A DNA stretch of 53,903 bases. Origin: a virus. The stretch lies in the IMG/VR virus record IMGVR_UViG_3300024346_000085, positions 1 to 53,903 of that record. One strand, written 5' to 3'. Position 1 is the stretch's first letter. Each line of letters opens with the position of its first letter. The notes under the pieces were generated by a model. It was not told the DNA's origin and ran no database searches. It saw only the letters and a list, made by a program, of their open reading frames with translations. Both the position numbers and the translations under genes were made by a program. Below, one piece after another: positions 8,501 through 16,213 of this stretch.

Positions 8501-10205
8501 CTATTAATTCCTTTATGCTAGCAAAGTCTAGTGTAGTATTAAACTTAGGTGCTTCTGCGGACCCTAGGTTTGGTATAACTGTCTTAATAGCTTCTGTGCC
8601 TGCAAGAGATGATGCATACTTTTCATTATATAAAGAATAACCATCACCAAGTGTTACATCAGATCCATATAGCATACTTGATATCTTTCCAATATCAGAA
8701 GATGCATCTATGCGATAACCCTGTACCGAACTATCTAATAGGTCTTTAGCCCCCTTCTGTCCCCTAGCTGCCTGTGCCTTTATGTATTCAGACTTCATTA
8801 TATTCTCACCGAAGTCACCATCGTCTAATGGTAGTTGTCCTCTAAAGTTTACTCTAGATGCACCGGCCTCTTCTGTAGGGAATGCACCTATACTCCAGTT
8901 ACCTGCTGCTTCTGGAGAAATGACTTGTGTTACTGAGTTTATTGACATACGTTCATATGCATCATACTTTGCATCCTGAGCTAGCTTACCAACTATCTTA
9001 GATGCCTCTGATGCTTTAGAAGTGCCCTCGCCTACTGTTGTTAGTTTTCTAAATATCAACTCATTGTCACTATTAAAATCAAGTGCCATACCTAATTCAA
9101 TTGTGCTACTTTTTATCCTACCTAGTGCACTTGACTTATCTCCAGTACTTAATGCATCCTCACCAACATATTCTGTAAACTTATCTAGCATACTCTTAGT
9201 TTGTTTTAATGATGTTATATCTTTTCTACCTTGATACATCAGTATTTCTTCTGGATCAGATCCTCTTAATACATCTTCATGAGTCACCTTCTTTCCATTC
9301 ATTTCTCTTCCATCTAAATATAGTCTACCCATAGCATTAAATTGCTTAGACACAACCTTAGTGTTTCCACTATATGAGTATCTTAATCCATCCTCACTAT
9401 ATCCAGTTAGGGGATATCTTACACGATCACTACCATCAGATGCTGTCAATCCATACTGATCAAGAGTTAGATCATGGTGCCCCATCGCACCAACTAGAAT
9501 CCTAGCTTTCTCTTCTGCTCTTTCTTTTGTATGCCCTAGTATCGTTGAGTAATGATTAGATATAATGTCTAGCTTATTTCTCTCAGACCTACCAGCGGGA
9601 ATATTAATAGGTGACATCCTTTGAGATGGGGAACCTATACTTGAAAGGTCTTGTTCACCTACAATCTTCTGTGAAAAGCCAGACGCTTGAGATATGCTTC
9701 TTAGCTGCTCTTCAGTTAATGTACCTGACTTAACCATGTCTCTAATATTCATTGCATTTATTTCAGAACCAACACTATACTTACCATAAATAGTAGACAC
9801 GTACTCATCAGGGTCTCCTAGGCCAGCACCTACAAATAGATTATGATTAAGTATTTCCGTTAATGAATTTGCTCTATCTGTATATTCAATACCAGCATAG
9901 CCCTTCTTGAAGCTATCCGATGCCCTTTTTCTTAATCCTTCTATTTTAGATAATCTGTTATCCAGATTTTCCATAGTCTTATTCATTAAGTCTGAATAGC
10001 TATCTGTAGCATCTACCTTATACTTTAGAGAGGTACTCTTATTCTTAAGATTAAACTTAGGTAGGTTGTCATACACCGAATAGTAGCCTGCTGCGCCACC
10101 TATTGCAGCACCTGCCATATCTGTTCCATAGCTATCATCGCCTGTCTGAGAATAGGCTCCTATGCTTGCACCTATTCCTCCACCTATTAATTTTGGATTA
10201 ATCAT
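5577..10205 (-). CDS. Giant virion protein with RNA polymerase beta-prime-like DFDGD motif; candidate virion RNA polymerase
   Basis: This 1542-residue protein has no full-length family I recognise. It starts one base after the upstream stop with a GAGAAG ribosome site. The N-terminus (residues 4-45) is a Gly/Ala-rich glycine-zipper-like segment and the C-terminus has a short hydrophobic stretch (about 1442-1458). Residues 1155-1169 read NAAMDFDGDPIRVLP, close to the NADFDGDxMxVHxP signature of RNA polymerase beta-prime, whose three Asp bind catalytic Mg. Upstream, about 1098-1115 (IMLANGLPFMNQTSREPV) is reminiscent of the beta-prime LLNRAPTLHR region, and downstream SPEKMARLKANN resembles the EAQ.EA..LM...N segment. 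YonO and crAss-like phage virion polymerases share this motif. Lying between tail chaperone-position and hub genes, it should be a virion protein, perhaps ejected. A tape-measure or other structural role remains possible. Confidence 0.55.
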   Translation of the reverse strand: MINPKLIGGGIGASIGAYSQTGDDSYGTDMAGAAIGGAAGYYSVYDNLPKFNLKNKSTSLKYKVDATDSYSDLMNKTMENLDNRLSKIEGLRKRASDSFKKGYAGIEYTDRANSLTEILNHNLFVGAGLGDPDEYVSTIYGKYSVGSEINAMNIRDMVKSGTLTEEQLRSISQASGFSQKIVGEQDLSSIGSPSQRMSPINIPAGRSERNKLDIISNHYSTILGHTKERAEEKARILVGAMGHHDLTLDQYGLTASDGSDRVRYPLTGYSEDGLRYSYSGNTKVVSKQFNAMGRLYLDGREMNGKKVTHEDVLRGSDPEEILMYQGRKDITSLKQTKSMLDKFTEYVGEDALSTGDKSSALGRIKSSTIELGMALDFNSDNELIFRKLTTVGEGTSKASEASKIVGKLAQDAKYDAYERMSINSVTQVISPEAAGNWSIGAFPTEEAGASRVNFRGQLPLDDGDFGENIMKSEYIKAQAARGQKGAKDLLDSSVQGYRIDASSDIGKISSMLYGSDVTLGDGYSLYNEKYASSLAGTEAIKTVIPNLGSAEAPKFNTTLDFASIKELIDSGEGFKLDQGIYGYDGDGAPLKLGKQHSFAYIDSIKNTPEGIELSGKGIYMPGENDIVKVFGTASKSGGTVVDERTFSKIAIMSALESEGKLRLNKDGSKVSFLGKSMLFDDLDKHLEKGYDSYMKKYDLVGKSFMISRAEDSGLGDIQEILAGRYNDNDFAKKYGGIGQDNYVKEFMASNSRNEKANIARLMMAVTDNKGNADVWQTAGEHLTRTGQVDRLAQLEAIKGAMSSPGAQINMPTLKNIISEAYKDKNVFSNTTVTANVGPAISGAGNTGSISWLEQSKLMMDGLSKEDIRSMGKVNQAAVMEVQMLIDSTESGSIDPNKLKSPNSLSDILNKDTSLRAGILEKAGAKLQPGKQHATYNLSEEILGMKSIPIALADTGYAGTLNIGGEDVVKTLDKKRAALMVADLSLRDASGKHEDLVRPLREQYNKAAEDLSKTYQKIGPRLAKKATKLEAIGSKIQWAKPAGGMAQRYVDLVGGNANSAHFMSRNNALNFLKDAGMIEGQDFTIEDVNKKGVKGISKIMLANGLPFMNQTSREPVQGPGTSIASEMLIDDSIRGGKDSIHFANMANEKKAFMSINAAMDFDGDPIRVLPIKGMSPEKMARLKANNSRVVRALSEISDVVKELSPKGSEKKAVSMVGKSPDELRAYNTAAGLKGRYRKPIAPLATGISVDFQEAINNSSLSEERKIQARELAHSLSENMLKSKHRDTLKFLEKPNGVIEGLLEAQNKWLAKDGGDEGFRNSLRGFLDESLGGKIMGSGDNKLISKYTQMREDLINSYANSSTKKQLSTNWSLMDISGEVYDKDRPGIRKMVDAIKTATMEGGGVGPLSETIESEDAMENLAHKSKTVYNEVKSGIVDFASKNKSKLLPAALGLGAIAMLSGTRAPEQHSSTQPTTGGGPRPLEPLRDRKAYTRKYKTEGDNYNAVASVKSSAENVQRNNLNRVLYGDMVTNAQINITDRSGIL
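6717..6731 (-). other. DFDGD motif codons (residues 1159-1163 of the 1542-residue protein)
   Basis: The codons GAT TTT GAT GGT GAC encode Asp1159-Phe-Asp-Gly-Asp1163. In cellular RNA polymerases and their one-chain phage relatives the three aspartates of this loop coordinate the catalytic magnesium. Here the preceding Asn-Ala and the following Val...Pro are also present, with two extra residues (Ala-Met) between Asn-Ala and the first Asp compared with the bacterial consensus. Confidence 0.85.
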
Positions 10206-10206
10206 A

Positions 10207-13200
10207 TTACTTCTCTACGTTTAAAGTTATTCCAGATTCTTGTCCCTGACGTATCTCTAAGTCTTTGATTTCGAACCCTTCTTCATATAGCATTTGTGCT
10301 ATGCTTTCCTTAAGATTATGCTTTTCTTTTAAAGCATCCTTTATATCTTTTATTTGAGAAACCACCTGTTCCTCTTGTAGTACTGCAATCATTCTAGATA
10401 ACCTTTCTTTGTCAGATTTCCAGAAGCCAAAATCATGTATGTCTTCATCACCTAAGGTTAGTGTTCTAAGCTTAATATCTTCTAAGTCTATCCTTGGGTC
10501 CCATCCAACAAAGTCTTCATCAGGCATACCTGTAACTTCAGATATAAACTCTTCTGCCTGCTTGTCTGCTATATGCTCCTTGAATGTTCCGTTCTTATTT
10601 GATGATCTATAATTATTATATTCATCTTGGTTCTCTTCTCTAAGTATATCATCTTCAAGTTGTGCTTGCTTCTTAAGTGCCTCATTAACATTCTCGCCTT
10701 TTGCGGATGCTCTTTCTGCCGTGTCTTTCCTGTTCCATATGGTTTGATATATTCCAGAGATATCATCTGGTAGCATCTTAAGTATCTCACCTCTATCTTC
10801 TGTATCAGCATTTACAAATGCTGCAAAGTAGGGTTTCTCATTTGTTGGTAGCGCAATATAAGATCTGAGTAATTCTCTCTCAGAGTCTATATTAGACGCC
10901 AATGACCCATGAACTGTTTTTTCATATGCAGACTTATGTGTTCTTGCTTGCTTGAAGTCTCCAGCATTAGTAGCTTCATTATATAGCCTTCTCTGCTTAA
11001 CATATTCAAGCTTATCAAAGTACTGTTCAACGCCACGCTTTTCGATAATATCTTCAGGAACATATGAATCATCAAACTTAGATATAGTAGTATCAATAGC
11101 AGGCTCTATGAAGTGCTCGATAGGTTTATTCCACAGTGCTAGGTCAGATCCATATAGCTGAGTTTTCTCATAGTCCTCTATGGCTGTTCTCTGATGTAAA
11201 AGTTTACCTGCTGGTCTGAAGAACGTTAGGTACTCTGCTGGTGTTTCAGCATTATGAGTTACTCCTTCCCAGTATGAATTAAGCGCCTTACCTACTGCAG
11301 AAACATTCTTTAACTGTTCATCAGTCTTATACTCATGGAACTTCTTAGTCTGACCTCTTTCTGTCTCCTGATCTCTGATAACAGAAAGCATTCCTGTTTC
11401 ATGCTTAGTTAATGTTCCTGCCTCTTCTCTGCTGTCTATTCTATTCTTTACATCGTAGTAGGCATCTGAACCTAGTGCAACATCGGAAAGAATCTTTAGC
11501 TTGAATATGTCTGGATAATCTTCTGGATTAAATCCCTCTAGCTCTTTATGTATTGCCTGATATCCTGCGCCAGGTAATCTGAATACACCATTCTCTAATT
11601 TTGTATATGGATCACCAGTACTAAAGTTAAGATAGTAGTTACTTTCATCTCCAGGTAGCCATGATGGCATGCTATTCTTTAATGGATTAACTCTATCATA
11701 TACACTACCAGATGATGTTGGTAAGAATCTACGCTGTGCCTCTGTCATGCCAAACATACCACCCAAGTTCATATCCTTGAATGCTCTAGCACTATTTGTA
11801 GCCTCACCTGATCTAGATAGTTGTGGAGCAAGTATCCCATCCATATCCATATCATCTTGCATAAGGCCTAAGGCCCAACCCTTAAGACCCATGAAGTCTT
11901 TCAGTGCACCGAATGACCAGCTACCAGCTTCTTCTAGTGGATTGTATTGTGCAGATGGTGGAGGCAGCATCATGCCGTCAGCTATGAGTGAGGCATCTCT
12001 CTCACTTACTGGTACAGTAAAGTTATAAGTCTTTGTTTCTATTGCATTATTTATTAGGTCAGCAGTACCTGTAGCCATACCTCTAAGTTCTTTTGGTGCT
12101 CCTGACCCTAGTGGACTTGTTACTTGAAGAGTACCAGGCTCCTTGTCAGATAGGTACTGTTCTAGTTTTGGATTTATGATGTCTGGCTTAATGATAGAAC
12201 CGATAGTCTTCTCGAATGTCTTGCCGAAGAACGATGCGAATGATACATCCATTCCCCATACAGCATAAGGCCTATCTTCTTCATGCATCTTTTCGAACTT
12301 ATATGGATCTCTTAGATAATCGAGTGGGTGTAAAAAAGGATTCATAGAGTCTTTAGTTTCCTTATCCCCATATAGAGACTTAGTCTCACCCTCAGACATC
12401 ATTCTGGCATACCAGCCCTTAGTGAAATACTTAGTCTTCTGACCATCGTATTCAGTACCACCAGAGAACCACCATCTGTTTTGCTTAATGGCCACATCTT
12501 TTTCACCAGAGTATTCGGCCCTCAGGTCTTCAGAGCTCTCTCCGATTAATGCTCCAGGTAGAAATGGTATGGCTGCTATGGCCCCAGCAGTTGCTCCAAT
12601 CATTGCCCATCTCTTATTCCTAGTCATACCCTTCTTCATGAAAGGTAATACCTTCTCGGTGTTCTGTGCTAGCTCAGAGTATTCATGTCCCTTAATAGTA
12701 GTCTGGCCAAGCCTAGTAAAGTACGAAGCCATACCACCATGCATTGCTCCAGCTAACGGTAGTCCTGCTAACGTTAGTAGACTAGTTGATCCTGGTGCTA
12801 GATACTCTTGTTCCTCCTTATAGTCCTGGAAGTTATCAGATATCATTTCTGCGTACCCAATATGTGCATTAACTACTGATGTAGATATGCCAGGTATTAT
12901 CCCCTTTGAGTAAGGACTATCTTCTGGTGCAAATGTAGTTGCGAATGAATCTGCGGCTAAGTAAGCTCCTCCAATCATGAGTGACTTCTTTGCTATATTC
13001 TTAGACATCAGCATTAATGATCTTGGTATAGACTGTGTATAGTCTCCACCTGTACCCATGTTAAATGTTACTGATTCACCTAGCCATCTTGCTATTTTAG
13101 AGTCTGGCAAGTATTCCATTAAGTCTGCAAAAGGTTTATCAAATACCTTGGCACCTCTCTCAAATGCTAATCTTGAATACGATCTAAAACCATAGTCGGC

Positions 13201-13977
13201 AGCCAGCTTATGTGAACTATCTGAACCTACTAAAGTTATTTGATCATGACCTTTTCTTTTAAGCACATTAAAATAGCCATCTTCGGTAATACCTTTTATG
13301 TTCGCATATTTTTCTATTACCTTATTTCTATACGAACCTTTCCCATCAACATTGTTTCCTCCATTGATATCCATATGAGTAGGTACTATTCTTGCATGCT
13401 TAAGTAACATTTTTTCGTTACCAAGTTCATCAAGTTCAAATAGTGACCCTTCTTTCACTCTTAATCCAAATCTCCTGTGTCCTGCCGTAAGAGACTTCTT
13501 CTCACTTATTAATAGCTTATCAAGATACTCTTCCATGGCTTCTACTTGGTGGCCAGAGAATGTATAGGATGCCTCCTTACCTAGTGCGAATGGTGATATT
13601 AAGTGTGATAGATTAAATGTTCTAAGTATCTTAAATGGAGATAGCTCCTCCATGTTCCTAACGGCGTTTAATATAACGTCTGAGAATGACTTGTTTCCAC
13701 CCTTTAATTGGGAGTATGAATCTAGGTTTGACTTAGAACCAGAAATGCCTCGTATAGAGGCATCTAGGATTCCGTTGTTTAGGATATTTATTTTGCTTAG
13801 AGCATTAGGATTATCTTTGAATAGCTTGCCTGCAGTTAATACTGCTGCACTTGCTGCACCAAGTAATAGTAGTTTCTCAGTTGCCTCTTCTCTCTTCTTT
13901 CTCTTTGTTTCTTCTGTTACATCGCTTGCGCTTACAATCTTTATTATTGGCTGGCTGTATTGAGAGTTATTCTCCAT
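10207..13977 (-). CDS. Giant tail-region virion protein with multiple hydrophobic segments (tape-measure/ejected-protein candidate)
   Basis: A 1256-residue protein whose start overlaps the upstream gene by 11 bases, with AAGG just ahead of the ATG. Four hydrophobic segments are visible: about 36-49 (LLLLGAASAAVLTA), 326-341, 392-412 and 455-478 (GATAGAIAAIPFLPGALIG). Just after them comes an aromatic-rich block (RWWFSGGTEYDGQKTKYF, GWYARMMS, DPYKFEKMHEEDRPYAV), and later FRLPGAGYQAIHKEL and KLKILSDVALGS. From memory, similar aromatic and RLPGxGY...ILxDVA blocks recur in large uncharacterised proteins of other phages; I could not check this. The C-terminal 250 residues are charged and helical. 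Position after the tube and chaperone-position genes and before the hub is where a tape measure belongs, and the hydrophobic segments suit a protein delivered into or across the cell envelope. Which of this and the next giant gene is the tape measure is unresolved. Confidence 0.6.
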   Translation of the reverse strand: MENNSQYSQPIIKIVSASDVTEETKRKKREEATEKLLLLGAASAAVLTAGKLFKDNPNALSKINILNNGILDASIRGISGSKSNLDSYSQLKGGNKSFSDVILNAVRNMEELSPFKILRTFNLSHLISPFALGKEASYTFSGHQVEAMEEYLDKLLISEKKSLTAGHRRFGLRVKEGSLFELDELGNEKMLLKHARIVPTHMDINGGNNVDGKGSYRNKVIEKYANIKGITEDGYFNVLKRKGHDQITLVGSDSSHKLAADYGFRSYSRLAFERGAKVFDKPFADLMEYLPDSKIARWLGESVTFNMGTGGDYTQSIPRSLMLMSKNIAKKSLMIGGAYLAADSFATTFAPEDSPYSKGIIPGISTSVVNAHIGYAEMISDNFQDYKEEQEYLAPGSTSLLTLAGLPLAGAMHGGMASYFTRLGQTTIKGHEYSELAQNTEKVLPFMKKGMTRNKRWAMIGATAGAIAAIPFLPGALIGESSEDLRAEYSGEKDVAIKQNRWWFSGGTEYDGQKTKYFTKGWYARMMSEGETKSLYGDKETKDSMNPFLHPLDYLRDPYKFEKMHEEDRPYAVWGMDVSFASFFGKTFEKTIGSIIKPDIINPKLEQYLSDKEPGTLQVTSPLGSGAPKELRGMATGTADLINNAIETKTYNFTVPVSERDASLIADGMMLPPPSAQYNPLEEAGSWSFGALKDFMGLKGWALGLMQDDMDMDGILAPQLSRSGEATNSARAFKDMNLGGMFGMTEAQRRFLPTSSGSVYDRVNPLKNSMPSWLPGDESNYYLNFSTGDPYTKLENGVFRLPGAGYQAIHKELEGFNPEDYPDIFKLKILSDVALGSDAYYDVKNRIDSREEAGTLTKHETGMLSVIRDQETERGQTKKFHEYKTDEQLKNVSAVGKALNSYWEGVTHNAETPAEYLTFFRPAGKLLHQRTAIEDYEKTQLYGSDLALWNKPIEHFIEPAIDTTISKFDDSYVPEDIIEKRGVEQYFDKLEYVKQRRLYNEATNAGDFKQARTHKSAYEKTVHGSLASNIDSERELLRSYIALPTNEKPYFAAFVNADTEDRGEILKMLPDDISGIYQTIWNRKDTAERASAKGENVNEALKKQAQLEDDILREENQDEYNNYRSSNKNGTFKEHIADKQAEEFISEVTGMPDEDFVGWDPRIDLEDIKLRTLTLGDEDIHDFGFWKSDKERLSRMIAVLQEEQVVSQIKDIKDALKEKHNLKESIAQMLYEEGFEIKDLEIRQGQESGITLNVEK

Positions 13978-14485
13978 TTTCCTTTTCTCCAGATATTAGT
14001 GCTGCCTCTGCTGGGAACGTAGACTTAAATAAGGCAAACCTTTTTAGTAACTTGTTTACAGGATAGCTTCTTACCTCATCATATGGGGTATTAAAATATC
14101 TAGATACTATTGCTTGTATACTATCTAATCCAGATAGCTCATTCTCATATTGTGAAACTAATGCTTCAGTGGAATATATATGCTTTAGACTTTCTGCTTG
14201 GACTACTCCTGATATAGTAGAGACTATGCCAGCCTCTATGTCATCTATATCAATAGGCTCATCTATACCTAGAATCTTATCAAAAACTAAATCGAATACG
14301 TCCTCTTCTATAAGGGCATCAGAAAGGCCACTCTTGGTGTTGAACCTTAGAAGTCTTAATACTTCATCATAAGTTAGTAGTCTAATTACAAAGACTAGAT
14401 TCGAATACTGAAGCCCACCAATACTTATATCTACATCAGGAAAAGATATAGACATCTTGTCCTCGCCTAGACTTAGTATGTTCAT
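13967..14485 (-). CDS. Hypothetical protein at tail assembly chaperone position (second of pair)
   Basis: A 172-residue acidic protein, not recognised by sequence. It starts two bases after the stop of the preceding gene, and that ATG has no good ribosome site. The internal ATG at 14455 (Met11) is preceded by GGCGAGG at good spacing, so the true start may be there, giving 162 residues. The body is alpha-helical (YDEVLRLLRFN, DDIEAGIVSTISGVV) and ends in a charged tail overlapping the next gene by 11 bases. Two small helical proteins between tail tube and tape-measure-position genes usually are tail assembly chaperones. They are often joined by programmed frameshifting, but I see no X-XXY-YYZ slippery site at this junction. 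Confidence 0.5.
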   Translation of the reverse strand: MNILSLGEDKMSISFPDVDISIGGLQYSNLVFVIRLLTYDEVLRLLRFNTKSGLSDALIEEDVFDLVFDKILGIDEPIDIDDIEAGIVSTISGVVQAESLKHIYSTEALVSQYENELSGLDSIQAIVSRYFNTPYDEVRSYPVNKLLKRFALFKSTFPAEAALISGEKENGE

Positions 14486-14487
14486 TT

Positions 14488-14940
14488 TTAAATAGGCTTA
14501 ATTAATGTTACTGCTATATCATCTGGTACGAATCCAGACTTATGCATGATCTGCTTAAACAGTGTTGGGATGGTGCCTGCATCGGTAGTGACTAACCACT
14601 CAGGTCTTGGCTTAGGCCATAGTAGACATTTTCTAACTACAGCATCTTCATATAAAAGTTGATCATTCATAGCACCTGATCCAGCTATCTGCTTGAATTC
14701 ATTACGCTTTAATGTTTTCCATATAAAGATATTATCATCACCAAGTATACTAGATGCGAAAAATTGACCATGTATAGATCTCCAAAGTTCTAGATCTGCT
14801 TCTGATGGCGCTCCGCTTATTCCCTCTAATGCATCTAATAGCATTGAGATAGAATCTTCTACTTGATTTTCTTGAACTTCTTGAATTTCTTCTGGGTCTA
14901 CTTTACTTGTAGTTATCCCTTCTACGTTTTTAACTTCCAT
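14488..14940 (-). CDS. Hypothetical protein at tail assembly chaperone position (first of pair)
   Basis: A 150-residue protein, not recognised. Its ATG shares its A with the upstream stop (TAATG), with AAGGGAAG ahead. The N-terminal 35 residues are Glu/Gln/Asp-rich and probably disordered; the rest is mixed helix with Trp-rich stretches (LWRSIHGQFF, FIWKTLKRNEF, LLWPKPRPEWL). The section around residues 95-150 (YEDAVVRKCLLWP, IPTLFKQIMHKSGF) has the look of small helical tail chaperones that recognise tape-measure proteins, such as gpE/gpG-position proteins. This assignment rests on location between tube genes and the giant tail genes, so it is an inference. Confidence 0.5.
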   Translation of the reverse strand: MEVKNVEGITTSKVDPEEIQEVQENQVEDSISMLLDALEGISGAPSEADLELWRSIHGQFFASSILGDDNIFIWKTLKRNEFKQIAGSGAMNDQLLYEDAVVRKCLLWPKPRPEWLVTTDAGTIPTLFKQIMHKSGFVPDDIAVTLIKPI

Positions 14941-15509
14941 TATGTAACAACTTCCCTTGCGATAAATTTATATTCATGTATGAGTTGGCCATCATCGGCT
15001 ACTGTTGGAGACATTCCTGATGCAACTATCTTACATTGCTTAAGTAAAAATGTCCTATTAATGTCATCATGATATAGGTTTCCATTATTAAAGACAACTC
15101 TAATATTGAAGCCCTGAGGGAAGGATTGTATGCCTTGCTTAGATTCTTTTGCTATAGCTAAAGCCTTACGATTTCTTATATCTTCTTGTAGGTACTCTAA
15201 GCTTAATGAATTGAATGCTTCTTCTACTGAAAGTCCTGGCTCTATTTGTGATATCATCACGTATTCAAGTATGCACTGCAAGTAGTTTTGATGTGTGAAG
15301 TTTAACTGTATCATACCATTAGTTAATACATTACCGGAGTTTATGAATCCGAATCTTGATTCACCTAGTCCAGATACTGGTCCAGAAGTTAATCCTTCCA
15401 TCCAGCCTATACCAGCAAGAGTATCTATCATAACACTACTGCCAGTCTGACCATTCTCTATGAATACGCTAGTGTCTGCACTAGTATAATAATTAGTATA
15501 AGCACTCAT
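14940..15509 (-). CDS. Tail tube-fold protein, third paralogue (tube initiator/baseplate-tube adaptor candidate)
   Basis: A 189-residue protein starting with an ATGA overlap (15506-15509). The second half, FNIRVVFNNGNLYHDDINRTF, then LKQCKIVASG, then LIHEYKFIAREV, aligns in order with the tail tube protein two genes upstream (FDITLVGANEYGQSSKMTI, GVELMSEAGG, IEKQMSFIAKRI). That is the characteristic closing beta-strand pair of the phage tube fold. The first half is more diverged (SSVMIDTLAGIGWMEG). Three tube-fold genes in a row suggests division of labour, as T4 uses gp19 for the tube and related folds in gp48/gp54 at its baseplate end. Being the last of the three and nearest the hub genes, this is the best candidate for a baseplate-proximal ring. 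Paralogy is seen by eye; the role is inferred. Confidence 0.55.
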   Translation of the reverse strand: MSAYTNYYTSADTSVFIENGQTGSSVMIDTLAGIGWMEGLTSGPVSGLGESRFGFINSGNVLTNGMIQLNFTHQNYLQCILEYVMISQIEPGLSVEEAFNSLSLEYLQEDIRNRKALAIAKESKQGIQSFPQGFNIRVVFNNGNLYHDDINRTFLLKQCKIVASGMSPTVADDGQLIHEYKFIAREVVT

Positions 15510-16207
15510 GAAGTACTCAAATTATCAATTGAGACTCTTAAGCTGTCAGAATTTATATCTTTAACTATCAATGTTTCTTTACCTCTATAGGTACCATCGC
15601 ATCTTGAAACTAGTTCTGATCCAGTTAATACATGAGTCTTGGGTCTTAGATTAGTTATGTCTGAAGCTAATGAGTGTTGCTCTTTCAGGTCCTTAGCTAC
15701 AAAGGATATTGTGCTCTCTGTTATTATGTCGTCTATCGACATCACCTGGCCATTGTTTATAAAGTTTGCAGCATAGATAGTTATTTTTCTAGCAGCGCTA
15801 CTGTATTCTGATGTGAATATACAATGTATATTAAAAGACGTTAAGTCGTCTTTCATGAATGTGTGCATCTCTTTTAGAGATTGATCTGTTTTTTGTTTCT
15901 TTGCAAAGTCAGCTATATCAGTATTCTTAAGCTGCTCCGACAAGTTATATTTATCTATAAACTCTGATAGCTCATCTTTGGAAAACATTATATTAACCAT
16001 TGAGCCTGCTACATATTTTTTACCTATAGCAAATCCGCTAACAGTTGTGTTGCCACAATTGAATACGGGTGCCTTATCTCTATAAACATTATAGGACAGT
16101 GACACTACAGAGCCCATATAGATATAACCTATGTCAGGAAACTCTAACACAATATGTGTGCTAGAGCCCCCAACAGAACTTATAACTTTACTATCAGCTA
16201 GTGACAT
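15506..16207 (-). CDS. Tail tube-fold protein, second paralogue with C-terminal extension
   Basis: A 233-residue protein clearly paralogous to the tube protein immediately upstream. Shared features in order are: a GGSSTHIV start against GGTDIHAV; YRDKAPVFNCGN against DREKAPVYTMGS; AIGKKYVAGSMVNIMFSKDEL against ARGKRLTSGACVFVVFEEDSL; FNIHCIFTSEYSSAARKITI against FDITLVGANEYGQSSKMTI; and MSIDDIITESTISFVAKDL against ISIDDLVIEKQMSFIAKRI. About 45 additional residues follow at the C-terminus (from about residue 188), making it longer than the neighbour. The ribosome site ahead of the ATG is weak (the nearest purine-rich stretch, GGAAG, is about 18 bases away), so lower expression than the main tube protein is plausible. 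It may form a specialised tube ring or terminus. Confidence 0.65.
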   Translation of the reverse strand: MSLADSKVISSVGGSSTHIVLEFPDIGYIYMGSVVSLSYNVYRDKAPVFNCGNTTVSGFAIGKKYVAGSMVNIMFSKDELSEFIDKYNLSEQLKNTDIADFAKKQKTDQSLKEMHTFMKDDLTSFNIHCIFTSEYSSAARKITIYAANFINNGQVMSIDDIITESTISFVAKDLKEQHSLASDITNLRPKTHVLTGSELVSRCDGTYRGKETLIVKDINSDSLRVSIDNLSTS

Positions 16208-16213
16208 ATAAAA

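Noticed and set aside
10569-10811. Minus-strand 80-residue frame within the 1256-residue gene in another phase
   Set aside because: It is fully internal to a larger gene on the same strand with no separate ribosome site; composition looks random.
11669-12028. Plus-strand 119-residue open frame inside the 1256-residue gene
   Set aside because: It is antisense shadow of a long minus-strand gene; no recognisable motif.
14470-14500. Programmed -1 frameshift joining the two tail-chaperone-position genes
   Set aside because: The second frame begins after the first stop codon and no X-XXY-YYZ slippery heptamer is in phase near the end of the first gene, so separate translation is simpler.
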